Below, in pieces: positions 18,236-27,126 of a stretch of 64,000 bases of DNA (its first letter is position 1; each line of letters opens with the position of its first letter). Source of the DNA: CAIKZY01 sp044374195 (lineage in GTDB: Bacteria > Actinomycetota > Actinomycetes > S36-B12); assembly GCA_044374195.1 (NCBI GenBank), contig JBILOY010000003.1, positions 1-64,000 on the forward strand, given 5' to 3'. Position numbers and translations under genes: made by a program. The notes under the pieces are model-generated. The model saw nothing but the letters and a program-made list of their open reading frames with translations, was not told the DNA's origin and did no database searches.

Positions 18236-18299
18236 CAACTGAGGCCGTACGATCTGTCACAGCAGCTTTTCGGCTGCACCACACGTTATGGAGAACTAC

Positions 18300-19226
18300 A
18301 TGCTGAACCGACGCATGGGCGCCTCACTGGCCGCCCTGGGCGCAACCGCCCTTCTGCTTGCCGCCTGCGGTGGCTCGTCCAGTTCCACCGCTTCGAGCGC
18401 AGCTCCGGCTGCATCCACCGCAGCTTCCGAAGCTGCCGGCGTCGGTGCTTCCGCAGCCCTGCTGCCGCAGGAGTTCAAGGACAAGGGCGTCGTCAACGTC
18501 GCCAGCGACATCCCCTACCCCCCGATGGAAATCCTGAACGAAGACGGCACCGTGTCGGGTCTCGATTACGACCTGTCGCAGGCCCTCGGCCAGCAGCTCG
18601 GCGTGAAGTTCAGCTTCAACAAGCAGGCCTGGGATTCGATCATCCCGTCGCTGCAGTCGGGTAACCACGACATCATCATGTCGGGCATGAACGACACGCT
18701 CGAGCGCCAGCAGACCCTCGACTTCGTCGACTACTTCCTCGGCGGCTTCTCGATCCTGGTCGCCAAGGGCAACCCCGATGGCATCACCTCGCTCAAGGAT
18801 CTCTGTGGCAAGACTGTCGCCGAGGAGGTCGAGGTTGCTCAGATCGCTCTCATCAAGGCTGTTGCCAAGGAGTGCCCGGCGGGTCAGACCATCACCATCA
18901 TCGAGCTGCCGACTGACGGCGATGCCCAGAACGCCGTTCGTGCCGGCAAGGCCTCTGCTGACGTCCTCGATGCAGCAGTCGCCGGCTACAGCGCCGCAAC
19001 CGCACCTGATCTCTTCGAGGTCATCGTGGATCCCAATGAGCCCAACGGTGTCGAGCCCGTCTACACCGGTATCGGCGTCCTCAAGGAGGATTCCGGCCTG
19101 ACCGCTGCACTCCAGGCTGCACTGCAGGAGCTCATCGACAATGGCACCTACATGGAGATCATGACCAAGTACGGCCTGGGCCAGTACGCGATCACCGAGG
19201 CCATTGTGAATGGCACCAAAGCCTGA
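18300..19226 (+). CDS. Polar amino-acid ABC transporter substrate-binding lipoprotein
   Basis: This surface-anchored binding protein captures a polar amino acid for the permease and ATPase downstream. The lipoprotein signal peptide ends in the lipobox LAAC (Cys about 23), followed by a Ser/Ala-rich linker. The SBP family 3 domain starts near VNVASDIPYPPME at about 65. The ATG at 18300 is chosen over 18288 because GGAGA precedes it by 5 bases. Length, about 308 residues, is usual. The specific amino acid cannot be told. Lysine or arginine would suit the neighbouring LysA-like gene, but this is speculation. Confidence 0.88.
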   Translation: MLNRRMGASLAALGATALLLAACGGSSSSTASSAAPAASTAASEAAGVGASAALLPQEFKDKGVVNVASDIPYPPMEILNEDGTVSGLDYDLSQALGQQLGVKFSFNKQAWDSIIPSLQSGNHDIIMSGMNDTLERQQTLDFVDYFLGGFSILVAKGNPDGITSLKDLCGKTVAEEVEVAQIALIKAVAKECPAGQTITIIELPTDGDAQNAVRAGKASADVLDAAVAGYSAATAPDLFEVIVDPNEPNGVEPVYTGIGVLKEDSGLTAALQAALQELIDNGTYMEIMTKYGLGQYAITEAIVNGTKA

Positions 19227-19280
19227 TCAGACGTCGCTCTGATCTGACTTTGCACAACTGAACCGGGAAGGGGAATCGTC

Positions 19281-20246
19281 ATGACCGCCGACGTCGAGCG
19301 TTCGACGGACGACGATGTCGTGGCGATTCCCCTTCGCCATCCCTGGCGCTGGATTGCCGCAGCAGCGGTCATTGTCGTCCTGGGGCTGCTTCTCAATTCG
19401 ATTTGGACCAACGAGAACATCGCCAAGCAGTACATCTGGCAGTACATCTTCGATCCACGCATCATCAAGGGTGTCTGGATCACCCTCGCTGTCACGGTGA
19501 TCGCCATGGTGATCGCCACCATCCTCGCGATCATTCTCGCGATCATGCGCATGTCATCGAACCCAGTGCTGCGCGGAGTCTCGTTCCTGTACATCTGGTT
19601 CTTCCGCGGCACCCCGCTGCTAGTGCAGATCGTCTTCTGGGGCTACCTGGGCCTGCTGTACAAGCAGATTTCGCTTGGCGTTCCTCTCACCGACTTCCAC
19701 ATCTTCGCGGTCGACACCAACACGCTGATCCCCGCCTTCGTCGGTGGCGTGATCGCCCTGAGCCTCAACGAAGCGGCCTATGCGGCCGAGATCGTGCGCG
19801 CAGGCCTGCTCTCGATTGATCACGGTCAGCGCGAGGCCGCCTCCTCGCTCGGTATGGGCCCCGGCTACACCCTGCGCCGCATCATTCTTCCGCAGTCGAT
19901 GAAGGTGATCATCCCGCCGATGGGCAACGAGACCATCTCGATGCTCAAGAACACCTCCTTGCTCGCGATCGTCGCTGTGCCCGAGCTCTATACGGCAGCG
20001 AGTCAGATCTCCGCTGGAAACCTGCGCCAGGTCGAGCTGCTGATCGTCGCAAGCCTCTGGTATCTCTTCATCACATCAGTGCTCTCCGTGCCGCAGTTCT
20101 ACATGGAGCGCTACTACGCACGCGGTAACTCGCGCGAGCTTCCGCCTACTCCGATGCAGCAGCTCAAGCGCGCGATCGGTCGGATGCGCGGCCGCGCCGA
20201 GAATCGCCGCATCGCGGCCAAGGCTCATGAGGAGGCCGGCGCATGA
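19281..20246 (+). CDS. Polar amino-acid ABC transporter permease (HisM/GlnP family)
   Basis: This 321-residue inner-membrane subunit has about five to six helices. The family signature ASSLGMGPGYTLRRIILPQSMK near residues 190-210 forms the ATPase-docking loop. FFRGTPLLVQIVF near 110 is also characteristic. It has a longer N-terminus and a basic, Arg-rich C-terminal tail beyond the usual length. It overlaps the ATPase gene by ATGA. Only one permease is encoded, so it would act as a homodimer. Confidence 0.88.
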   Translation: MTADVERSTDDDVVAIPLRHPWRWIAAAAVIVVLGLLLNSIWTNENIAKQYIWQYIFDPRIIKGVWITLAVTVIAMVIATILAIILAIMRMSSNPVLRGVSFLYIWFFRGTPLLVQIVFWGYLGLLYKQISLGVPLTDFHIFAVDTNTLIPAFVGGVIALSLNEAAYAAEIVRAGLLSIDHGQREAASSLGMGPGYTLRRIILPQSMKVIIPPMGNETISMLKNTSLLAIVAVPELYTAASQISAGNLRQVELLIVASLWYLFITSVLSVPQFYMERYYARGNSRELPPTPMQQLKRAIGRMRGRAENRRIAAKAHEEAGA

Positions 20247-21013
20247 GTGACAACGAACTGATGCTCGACGCACGTGGTGTGCGCAAGTGGTTCGGCTCGA
20301 ACGAGGTTCTGAAGTCGATCTCATTGACGATCCCGCGCGGAGAAGTTCTATCCCTTCTCGGTCCTTCGGGCTCCGGCAAGTCGACCTTCCTACGGTGCAT
20401 CAATCACCTCGAGAGCATCGATGGCGGCCGAATCTACGTCGATAATGAGCTCATCGGCTACAAGCAGCGTGGCGACAAGATTCACGAGATGAAGCCCCGC
20501 GAGATCGCCAAGCAGCGACGCAAGATCGGGATGGTCTTCCAGCGATTCAATCTTTTCCCGCACATGACAGCGTTGGGCAACATCATTGATGCGCCCATGG
20601 GCGTCAACGGTGACTCTAAGGCTGATGCCACCGCTCACGCGCGTGAACTGCTCGAGCTTGTGGGCCTCTCCGATAGAGCTGACGCCTATCCCGCGCAGCT
20701 CTCCGGTGGTCAGCAGCAGCGCGTCGCGATCGCCCGTGCACTGGCGATGAAGCCCACGTTGATGCTTTTCGACGAGCCCACCTCCGCACTCGACCCCGAA
20801 CTCGTGGGCGATGTTCTTGATGTCATGCGCAATCTCGCGAGGTCGGGCATGACCATGATCGTTGTCACGCACGAGATCGGCTTCTCTCGTGAAGTCGCCG
20901 ATCGCATGGTGTTCATGGATGACGGCGTGGTGGTCGAGTCCGGCGCTCCTCGTGATGTGCTGGATAACCCACAGCACCCGCGTACCCAGGCATTCCTCGA
21001 GTCCGTGCTCTAG
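20243..21013 (+). CDS. Polar amino-acid ABC transporter ATP-binding protein (GlnQ family)
   Basis: This ATPase of 256 residues has Walker A GPSGSGKST near 40, the signature LSGGQQQR near 152, Walker B LMLFDEPTSALDPE near 172 and the switch histidine in VVTHEIGF near 210. An insertion near residues 72-90 (KQRGDKIHEMKPRE) separates Walker A from the Q-loop and is a known variant in some family members. It is coupled to the permease and followed 10 bases later by a xylulokinase. Confidence 0.9.
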   Translation: MSDNELMLDARGVRKWFGSNEVLKSISLTIPRGEVLSLLGPSGSGKSTFLRCINHLESIDGGRIYVDNELIGYKQRGDKIHEMKPREIAKQRRKIGMVFQRFNLFPHMTALGNIIDAPMGVNGDSKADATAHARELLELVGLSDRADAYPAQLSGGQQQRVAIARALAMKPTLMLFDEPTSALDPELVGDVLDVMRNLARSGMTMIVVTHEIGFSREVADRMVFMDDGVVVESGAPRDVLDNPQHPRTQAFLESVL

Positions 21014-21023
21014 CCTCAGCGAC

Positions 21024-22406
21024 ATGACACTCGTCGCCGGAGTTGATTCTTCCACGCAGTCGGTCAAGGTCGTCATCCGCGATGCGGATTCCGGTGAGCT
21101 GATTCGCGAATCGCGAGCCTCGCATCCGGAGGGCACTTCGGTTGACCCCCGCGCCTGGTGGGATGCACTCGGCGCAGCCCTCGATGGCATGCTCGACGGC
21201 GTCTCGGCGATTGCCGTCGCCGGGCAGCAGCACGGGATGGTGGCCCTCGACTCCGCGGGCGAGCCCGTGTGCGATGCGCTCTTATGGAATGACACTCGGT
21301 CGGCGGCAGCGGCCGATGATCTTGTGCGCGAATGGGGTGGCCCCCAGGCCTGGGCCGATGCCGTCGGCAGTGTTCCGGTGGCTGCCTTCACGGTGAGCAA
21401 GGCGCGGTGGCTCGCTCAGCACGAGCCCGACAATGCGGCGCGGGCCGAGTCGATGATGCTTCCGCACGACTACCTCACCTGGCGCCTGGCCGGCTGCCCT
21501 GATAGCGCGACAACCGATCGAGGCGACGTCTCGGGTACCGGCTACTGGTCACCGGCGACGGGTGAATACCGCCACGATCTCTTCGAGCTGGCCTTCGGTC
21601 GGCAGCTCAGGCACCCGCGAGTAGCTGCTCCGGCGGAGATCGTCGGAGAAACTGCCTCCGGAATCGCGATCGCGCCGGGAACCGGCGACAACATGGGTGC
21701 GGGCCTTGCGCTAGAGCTCGCCCCAGGTGACGTCGTCGTGTCACTGGGTACGTCTGGCACCGCATTTGCGTGTTCCTCCGTGCCCTCGGCCGACGCATCT
21801 GGCGCGGTTGCCGGATTCGCCGATGCGACCGGGAGATTCCTTCCACTTGTCTGCACCCTGAACGCAGCGCGGATTCTCACTTCGACTGCGGCGATGCTTG
21901 GTGTCGGATTCGATGAGCTGGCCGAACTCGCACTCTCGGCTCCCGCAGGATCAGGCGGCCTGGTGCTGCTGCCGTACTTCGATGGTGAACGCACTCCGAA
22001 TCTCCCCGACGCCACCGGGTCACTGCACGGCATTACGCGCGCGAACTACACGCCGGCGAACATCGCTCGGTCGGCCTACGAGGGAATGCTGTGCGGTCTC
22101 GCAGATGCCGTCGACGCCCTTGTCGACGTGGGCGTAAAGCCTGGTCGCATCATGCTCGTCGGCGGAGCCGCAGCCAACACGGCAGTCGCGCAGATCGCCA
22201 CGACGCTTTTCGATGCACCGATAGAAATTCCGACCCCGGGCGAGTACGTCGCCGATGGCGCGGCTCGACAGGCAGCGTGGGCGATCAGTGGCGCAACCGC
22301 ACCGCCAGAATGGAATCTCGGTGCTGCGGGGTCCCGTTTCGAGGCCGCCCCGATTGCCAGCGTGCGTGAGGCTTATGCCGCAGCGCGTGATCGCTTCACT
22401 CAGTAG
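21024..22406 (+). CDS. xylB: Xylulokinase (FGGY family)
   Basis: The enzyme phosphorylates D-xylulose to D-xylulose 5-phosphate. The 460-residue protein starts at the ATG at 21024, judged by the FGGY N-terminus (VAGVDSSTQSVKVVI). AVAGQQHGMV near 70 and WNDTRS near 92 are xylulokinase motifs. GDVSGTGYW near 175, GTGDNMGAGLA near 220, SLGTSGT near 240 and the adenosine-binding GGAAANTAVAQ near 380 follow. It is 10 bases after an amino-acid transporter ATPase, an odd operon partner. It may serve the XylH-like transporter at the window start. Confidence 0.85.
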   Translation: MTLVAGVDSSTQSVKVVIRDADSGELIRESRASHPEGTSVDPRAWWDALGAALDGMLDGVSAIAVAGQQHGMVALDSAGEPVCDALLWNDTRSAAAADDLVREWGGPQAWADAVGSVPVAAFTVSKARWLAQHEPDNAARAESMMLPHDYLTWRLAGCPDSATTDRGDVSGTGYWSPATGEYRHDLFELAFGRQLRHPRVAAPAEIVGETASGIAIAPGTGDNMGAGLALELAPGDVVVSLGTSGTAFACSSVPSADASGAVAGFADATGRFLPLVCTLNAARILTSTAAMLGVGFDELAELALSAPAGSGGLVLLPYFDGERTPNLPDATGSLHGITRANYTPANIARSAYEGMLCGLADAVDALVDVGVKPGRIMLVGGAAANTAVAQIATTLFDAPIEIPTPGEYVADGAARQAAWAISGATAPPEWNLGAAGSRFEAAPIASVREAYAAARDRFTQ

Positions 22407-22419
22407 GCCAAGATGCGCC

Positions 22420-23961
22420 TTACGAACGCGAGTCGAGTAGCCCCATGAGAGCTGCGATGCCAAGTACGGAGCGAGGCGAGTAGGCAGTACGCCAAAGGCC
22501 GCCGTGATTGGCGACCGCACTGAATTGATCCATCGGATTCGCCAGGGGAGTGTCGGGATTGGCGACCGAGGAGGGATTGCGAAGATCGTGGACGAGCAGG
22601 GCGGACATCAGCACTGTTGAGGTTGCCGGCTCGAAGATCTCGACCCCGAAGCGACCGGCACCGGCGTAGGCCGCCGAGAGTGCACGGTTCTTGATCACCG
22701 ACTGAGTACGCGTGGCGGGTGCAAGGTTTAAGGAGACGGGAACGCCTTGTGCACGTGAATACAGGGCACGCCAGCGCTGGATGCGCTTGGCCAGGGCGTA
22801 GTTCGGGCCCTGCTGCGGAATCAGGGAGTCATTGATGCCAATCTCCCGACCCTCGGGGGTGACGTAGACATCGGGATAGTTCGGCTCGAACTGGCCGGCC
22901 ATGCGAAGTGGTGCCTGGAAGAGAGCAGCGAAACCGCGTGAGTCCCAGCGTCGCTGCGCCTCTGCCACAGCCTCGATCGGCACCATGAAAACGTCAGTGG
23001 GTGTGGCCAGGAATGCGAGTGTGACGTCGTCGCGACGATTGACGAGGTCATCGGCAATCGCGTCTGCGGCCATCGAGAGCAGCGCGTGCGTAGCGCCATC
23101 GGCATAGGCATACGTGCCCAGCACGAATGGCCGATCAATGACGTCGAGCCAGGTACGAATTTCGGGGGCGTGAGTGAGCAGATTCACGCCGGAATGCTGC
23201 GCAACGTTGACATCGTCATCTGGATGCACGAGGCCGCCGACAACGAAGGGCGGCTGGCCCTCAACGTCGAGAGCGATCGGGATGCGCATGGCTCCTGCGG
23301 TACTTCGAGTCGTCTGGATCAGTTTTTCCCAAAGCGCCGGGCGCGGCAGATCGACGGCGTGAATGCGTGCGCCCCAGCGTAGGAGTGATCGCGTGGGACC
23401 CATCTCAGCCGAAGCACCCAAGACCGCGACATCTACATCAGTGAGATCGAGCCACTCCGGGTTGTCGAGCACCGCATGCATCGCCACGGCGAAACCGGGC
23501 TCGGCGATTCCGTCGCGCACCCACGTGTCGATCTGGGTGCGTAATTCGGCTCCGAAGAGCCGCTTGCCGCGATACGGAACTGAGAGATCTTTTTCCCTGG
23601 CCGCGTGTCCGCGAACATCAACGGACGCAAGGCCAGGCGCGGTGAATTCGGCCATGGCCTCACCGAGTGACTGTTCGACGCCGTTGCGGCTCATGCGAAA
23701 ACGCCTGTGCGCAGACAAAAGGCCGTGCTCGGCAACACTCAGTGCCGCAGCGGACGATGATGTCGCGCTGACGATTATGTCGCGCAGCGGTGCTAGATAG
23801 CCCGAGCGCCAGTCGCGGGTGTGCTCGATACGAGCAGCAAGATCTGGATCAATCTCACGGACGCAGTCGGCGAAGATTGCCCGACCGGTGGCACTCGTGC
23901 TGCGCTCACTGTCACCGCCGGCGGGAAAGCAGACGCCCTCCGGTGACTGATTCGATGCCAT
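22420..23961 (-). CDS. Uncharacterised 513-residue protein of the meta-cleavage operon
   Basis: I do not recognise this family. A Rossmann-like strand-loop (DVAVLGASAEMGPTRSLLRWGARIHAVDL region, near residues 175-205) suggests nucleotide binding with an unusual glycine pattern. The rest looks alpha/beta and soluble, without membrane segments or a signal peptide. It lies 19 bases after the ferredoxin reductase as the last gene of the operon containing HpaE-, HpaD- and HpaG-like enzymes, so a catabolic role is likely. A missing isomerase or hydratase of the pathway is one possibility, but nothing in the sequence shows this. Confidence 0.65.
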   Translation of the reverse strand: MASNQSPEGVCFPAGGDSERSTSATGRAIFADCVREIDPDLAARIEHTRDWRSGYLAPLRDIIVSATSSSAAALSVAEHGLLSAHRRFRMSRNGVEQSLGEAMAEFTAPGLASVDVRGHAAREKDLSVPYRGKRLFGAELRTQIDTWVRDGIAEPGFAVAMHAVLDNPEWLDLTDVDVAVLGASAEMGPTRSLLRWGARIHAVDLPRPALWEKLIQTTRSTAGAMRIPIALDVEGQPPFVVGGLVHPDDDVNVAQHSGVNLLTHAPEIRTWLDVIDRPFVLGTYAYADGATHALLSMAADAIADDLVNRRDDVTLAFLATPTDVFMVPIEAVAEAQRRWDSRGFAALFQAPLRMAGQFEPNYPDVYVTPEGREIGINDSLIPQQGPNYALAKRIQRWRALYSRAQGVPVSLNLAPATRTQSVIKNRALSAAYAGAGRFGVEIFEPATSTVLMSALLVHDLRNPSSVANPDTPLANPMDQFSAVANHGGLWRTAYSPRSVLGIAALMGLLDSRS

Positions 23962-23980
23962 TAGCGCAGATTAGTCGGAT

Positions 23981-25156
23981 TCAGCTGCGTTCCATCAGAA
24001 GCTTGCGATACGGCGCGAGTTCCGATGTCTTGTCGATTCCGATAACGCCGACCAAGCCTGAGTCGTCGAAGTATTCGGCAATACATGCCTCATCAGCAGT
24101 GCCCGAGACGATGTCGATGCGCGTGGCGTTACCTGGCATGCCGAAGGACTGGATCTTGTGGCTGTACTGATCAGACCAGAAGGAGGGCATCGCGGAGAAC
24201 GGTGCCTGTGAGACTGCTTCGCCAGCCAGGAGGGCGGCAAGGGTCTGACCTGCGCGCTTACCTGTCTCGGTCGGCATATTCCAGTGCTCGATCCGACGCT
24301 TGGGCCCGGAGAAGAGTGCGTTGTGATGACGGGCAATATCCCCGACAGCAACCACATTGGTCGTGCCCTCGACGATCATCGCGTCGTCAACGGAGAGCCC
24401 GTCGCCGAGATCAAGGCCGTTGCCATCGAGCCATTCCACGTTAGCCATCGAGCCCACGGCCTCCACGACGATGTCGGCCGGCAGGACAGTTCCGTCATCG
24501 AGAGTCGCGGATTCGACCCGTTCAGAGCCGTTGAACGATGTGATTGTGCGCCCCAGGTGGAAGTTCACGCCATTTGCCTCGTGCCGGCGACGCATCCCCG
24601 CGCCGAGCTCGGCACCGAGCGGGCGAATCATCGGCTCGGCATCGAGTGCGACGATGCTGACCTCGCAGCCGACCTTGCGAGCGGTGGCCGCAACCTCGCA
24701 GCCGATGAAGCCGGCGCCCATGATGAGTACTTTCGCGCCGGGAACGAGTGCGGTGCGAAGTTCGCGGGCGTCCTCAGCGGTGCGCAAGACGACGCGACCG
24801 GCCTGCGGGCCGGGGATGGGCAGTCGGCGCGGGCGAATGCCTGCAGCGACAGCGAGTGCATCGAATTGCAGGACTGTGCCATCAGCCAAGGTGACAGTGC
24901 GCTCCTCGATGCTGGAGGTCACCGCGGGTGAACCGAGTTTCCAGGTGACGTCATCCACGTGGGCCTTGCGCCGGAACTCGAGTTCAGAGACCTCGACCCC
25001 ACCCGCAAGGGCTTCCTTCGACAGCGGCGGTCGGTTGTACGGCAGGTGGATCTCGTCACCGACGATGGTGACCTCACCTGCGTAACCTGACGCGCGCAGT
25101 GTCTCGGCTACGCGCAGACCACCGAGGCCTGCGCCGATGATGACGACGCCGGCCAT
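23981..25156 (-). CDS. NAD(P)H:ferredoxin reductase (rubredoxin/putidaredoxin reductase type)
   Basis: This FAD enzyme passes electrons from NADH to a small ferredoxin. The 391-residue protein has an FAD motif GAGLGGLRVAETLR near residue 8, an NAD-binding motif GAGFIGCEVA near 148 and the later FAD-binding TNVVAVGDIARH near 270, the usual order in class I P450 reductases. It begins 2 bases after the ferredoxin, its probable partner. Together they would reduce the P450 at 29389-30633 and perhaps the one at 44781-46016. Confidence 0.88.
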   Translation of the reverse strand: MAGVVIIGAGLGGLRVAETLRASGYAGEVTIVGDEIHLPYNRPPLSKEALAGGVEVSELEFRRKAHVDDVTWKLGSPAVTSSIEERTVTLADGTVLQFDALAVAAGIRPRRLPIPGPQAGRVVLRTAEDARELRTALVPGAKVLIMGAGFIGCEVAATARKVGCEVSIVALDAEPMIRPLGAELGAGMRRRHEANGVNFHLGRTITSFNGSERVESATLDDGTVLPADIVVEAVGSMANVEWLDGNGLDLGDGLSVDDAMIVEGTTNVVAVGDIARHHNALFSGPKRRIEHWNMPTETGKRAGQTLAALLAGEAVSQAPFSAMPSFWSDQYSHKIQSFGMPGNATRIDIVSGTADEACIAEYFDDSGLVGVIGIDKTSELAPYRKLLMERS

Positions 25157-25158
25157 GA

Positions 25159-25347
25159 TTAGGAGATCTCGATGGCCTGCATGGGGCAGACGTCAGCGGC
25201 GCTCTCGACATCGGCGCGACGATCGTCGGCGACCTCGGCAACGTAGACGATGTGGCCCGCGTCATCGAGGGAGAAGATATCAGGTGCCTCGAAGCAGCAC
25301 TGGCCGTAGTGCTGGCACTTGTCCATGTCGATGGTGACCTTGATCAT
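25159..25347 (-). CDS. Small [3Fe-4S]/[4Fe-4S] ferredoxin, P450 redox partner type
   Basis: This 62-residue electron carrier has cysteines at 11, 17 (and 18) and 54, the last followed by Pro55. This is the CxxXxxC...CP pattern of actinobacterial P450 ferredoxins. The variable fourth position is Tyr14 instead of Cys, so a three-cysteine cluster is likely. The start overlaps the stop of the FAH-family gene (TAATG) and the reductase follows after 2 bases. Coupling to these catabolic genes indicates a dedicated redox chain. Confidence 0.9.
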   Translation of the reverse strand: MIKVTIDMDKCQHYGQCCFEAPDIFSLDDAGHIVYVAEVADDRRADVESAADVCPMQAIEIS

Positions 25348-26225
25348 TACTTCTTCTCCTCAACGGTTGACGGGTAGAGATCCTTCGAAGGCGTGCGAAT
25401 ACCGCGGAACTCCCAGTCGCCGCCCTTGGCAGTCGAGATGACTTCTTCGCTCTCGGTCGGCTGGGCACCAACGTCGGTGCGAATAGGAGTCGGGCCTTCC
25501 ACGATCACGTTGGTCAATGAACCAAGTCCCTCGACCTCGACCGTGACGACATCACCGGGGTAGACGGTGCGCGAGAACGCCGGGGTACCGGAGAACAGGA
25601 TGTCGCCGGGCACGAGCGTGATGGTGCGCGCGATATCGGCAACCAGGTAGTGCATGTCCCATTCCATTTCGGCGGTCGTCGAGTCCTGCTTCACGACGCC
25701 ATTCACGATGGTGCGGATGCGCTTGTTGTGGAAGTCCCAGTCGGTGACCAGGCCCGGGCCGATGGGGGCGAGGGTGTCAGCGCCCTTGACGCGCAGCATC
25801 GAACCGGCATCGGTGTCGCGGAAGTCATGCAGGCCGTAGTCGTTGCCGATGGTGTAGCCGGCGATGTACTCGCCTGCTTCATCGGGTGAGATGTTTCGGC
25901 AGGTCTTGCCGATGACGATGACGATCTCGCCTTCGTAGTTCAGCCACTTGCAGCCATTCGGACGCACGACAGCGCCGTTGTGCGAATTGAGCGCCGTGAT
26001 CGGCTTGTGGAAGTAGGTGGGAGCCGGCGGCAGCTTGGTCATGAACTCTTGAGTGCGCGAGTCGTAGTTCAGATGAACGCAGATGATCTTCGTGGGCTCG
26101 ACGGGCGCAAGGTGAGTCGCGTCGGCGATTGCCACTACGCGACCATCGCCGGCAATGAGATTCTCGCCATCGCGCACGACCTGCACGGGCGCGCCATCGA
26201 GCAGGATCCTTCGGTATTCGGTCAC
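25347..26225 (-). CDS. Fumarylacetoacetate hydrolase family protein (HpaG-like)
   Basis: This 292-residue member of the FAH superfamily is predicted to act as isomerase or decarboxylase late in a homoprotocatechuate-type meta-cleavage route. YFHKPITALNSHNGAVV near 70 and the metal-binding WLNYEGEIVIVIG near 95 are typical; the latter carries the conserved E-x-E. GDILFSGTPAFSR near 215 is the C-terminal core. HpaG of enterobacteria has two fused copies; here there is one. It overlaps the dioxygenase gene by 4 bases. Other FAH activities (hydrolysis of acylpyruvates) are possible. Confidence 0.8.
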   Translation of the reverse strand: MTEYRRILLDGAPVQVVRDGENLIAGDGRVVAIADATHLAPVEPTKIICVHLNYDSRTQEFMTKLPPAPTYFHKPITALNSHNGAVVRPNGCKWLNYEGEIVIVIGKTCRNISPDEAGEYIAGYTIGNDYGLHDFRDTDAGSMLRVKGADTLAPIGPGLVTDWDFHNKRIRTIVNGVVKQDSTTAEMEWDMHYLVADIARTITLVPGDILFSGTPAFSRTVYPGDVVTVEVEGLGSLTNVIVEGPTPIRTDVGAQPTESEEVISTAKGGDWEFRGIRTPSKDLYPSTVEEKK

Positions 26226-27121
26226 GCTGAGACCCTTCGTGTTGTCCAGCCGGATTCGGGACGATCGAACCAGACATGAACCTGGCTCGTGCCAATGGAG
26301 TTCTCGTAGTCGCTGATCTGCACACCGGGGGCCGAAAAGTCAGCCTCGCCGAGGGCCGCAGCCATCATCACGTAGTGCGCGAACTTTGCCTCAGGTCGAA
26401 CCTTGAGGAACTCAGGCATGGTGTCGAGCACGAGATCGTGCCGACCTTCCTTGAACCAGTCAAGGCGCTGGTAGTCGGCCTCGCGAGCTTCCGCGCTGAA
26501 GATGTGCGAGGGATCGCTGGCCTCATGCCCCCGCAGTTCGCGCAGCGGGTAGAACGTGTGCGAGAGGGAACCGGTCGCAATGATGATCACCTTGCGATCG
26601 CTCTTGCGAATGGCCTCGCCGATTGCACGGCCCACGCGCAAGAAGTCCTCGGTGTCGGCGGTCTGGCACACGCTCACCGAGATCCAGGACTTGTCAGGAT
26701 TTCCCTTGCCGAGGTAGCTCCAGATGTTGACGGAGGGGTAGTAGATCGGCAGGTAGTGATCATCGTTCGCGGTGATCCAGGTGTCGTGTGCAGCGCCCTC
26801 GGCGGCGATCAGGTGCGCAAGCTCGGGGTCGCCCTTCCAGTCATAGGGAATACGGCACATGCCGCGCGGCAGTTCCTCGGCTGTGAAGAGGCCTGAGCGA
26901 CGATCCTGGGCGGTGACGATGAATTCGACTGTCGTGAACCAGTGTGAGTCGAGCAGCAGCACGGTGTCGTAGTCATAGGTGTCGAAGACTTCGCGGCGCA
27001 GTTTCTCCAGCGCGGGCACGAGGGAGATCTCCTTGCCCTCATTGAGCTCGAGCCGAGTTTCCTTCGGCAACATGATGGTCGGCACATGCGATAGCAGACC
27101 GGCTGCGACTACCTCACCCAT
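26222..27121 (-). CDS. Class III extradiol dioxygenase (HpaD/HpcB-like, LigB superfamily)
   Basis: This Fe(II) ring-cleavage enzyme is most like 3,4-dihydroxyphenylacetate 2,3-dioxygenase. From the ATG at 27121 it has 299 residues. Expected metal ligands are the histidine in LLSHVPTIM near residue 14 and the one in LLLDSHWF near 57. GSLSHTFYPLRE near 185 holds the conserved C-terminal His region. The gene is 5 bases below the aldehyde dehydrogenase and overlaps the FAH gene. Homoprotocatechuate is the best guess; a related catechol with a side chain is possible. Confidence 0.82.
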   Translation of the reverse strand: MGEVVAAGLLSHVPTIMLPKETRLELNEGKEISLVPALEKLRREVFDTYDYDTVLLLDSHWFTTVEFIVTAQDRRSGLFTAEELPRGMCRIPYDWKGDPELAHLIAAEGAAHDTWITANDDHYLPIYYPSVNIWSYLGKGNPDKSWISVSVCQTADTEDFLRVGRAIGEAIRKSDRKVIIIATGSLSHTFYPLRELRGHEASDPSHIFSAEAREADYQRLDWFKEGRHDLVLDTMPEFLKVRPEAKFAHYVMMAAALGEADFSAPGVQISDYENSIGTSQVHVWFDRPESGWTTRRVSA

Positions 27122-27126
27122 GACTC

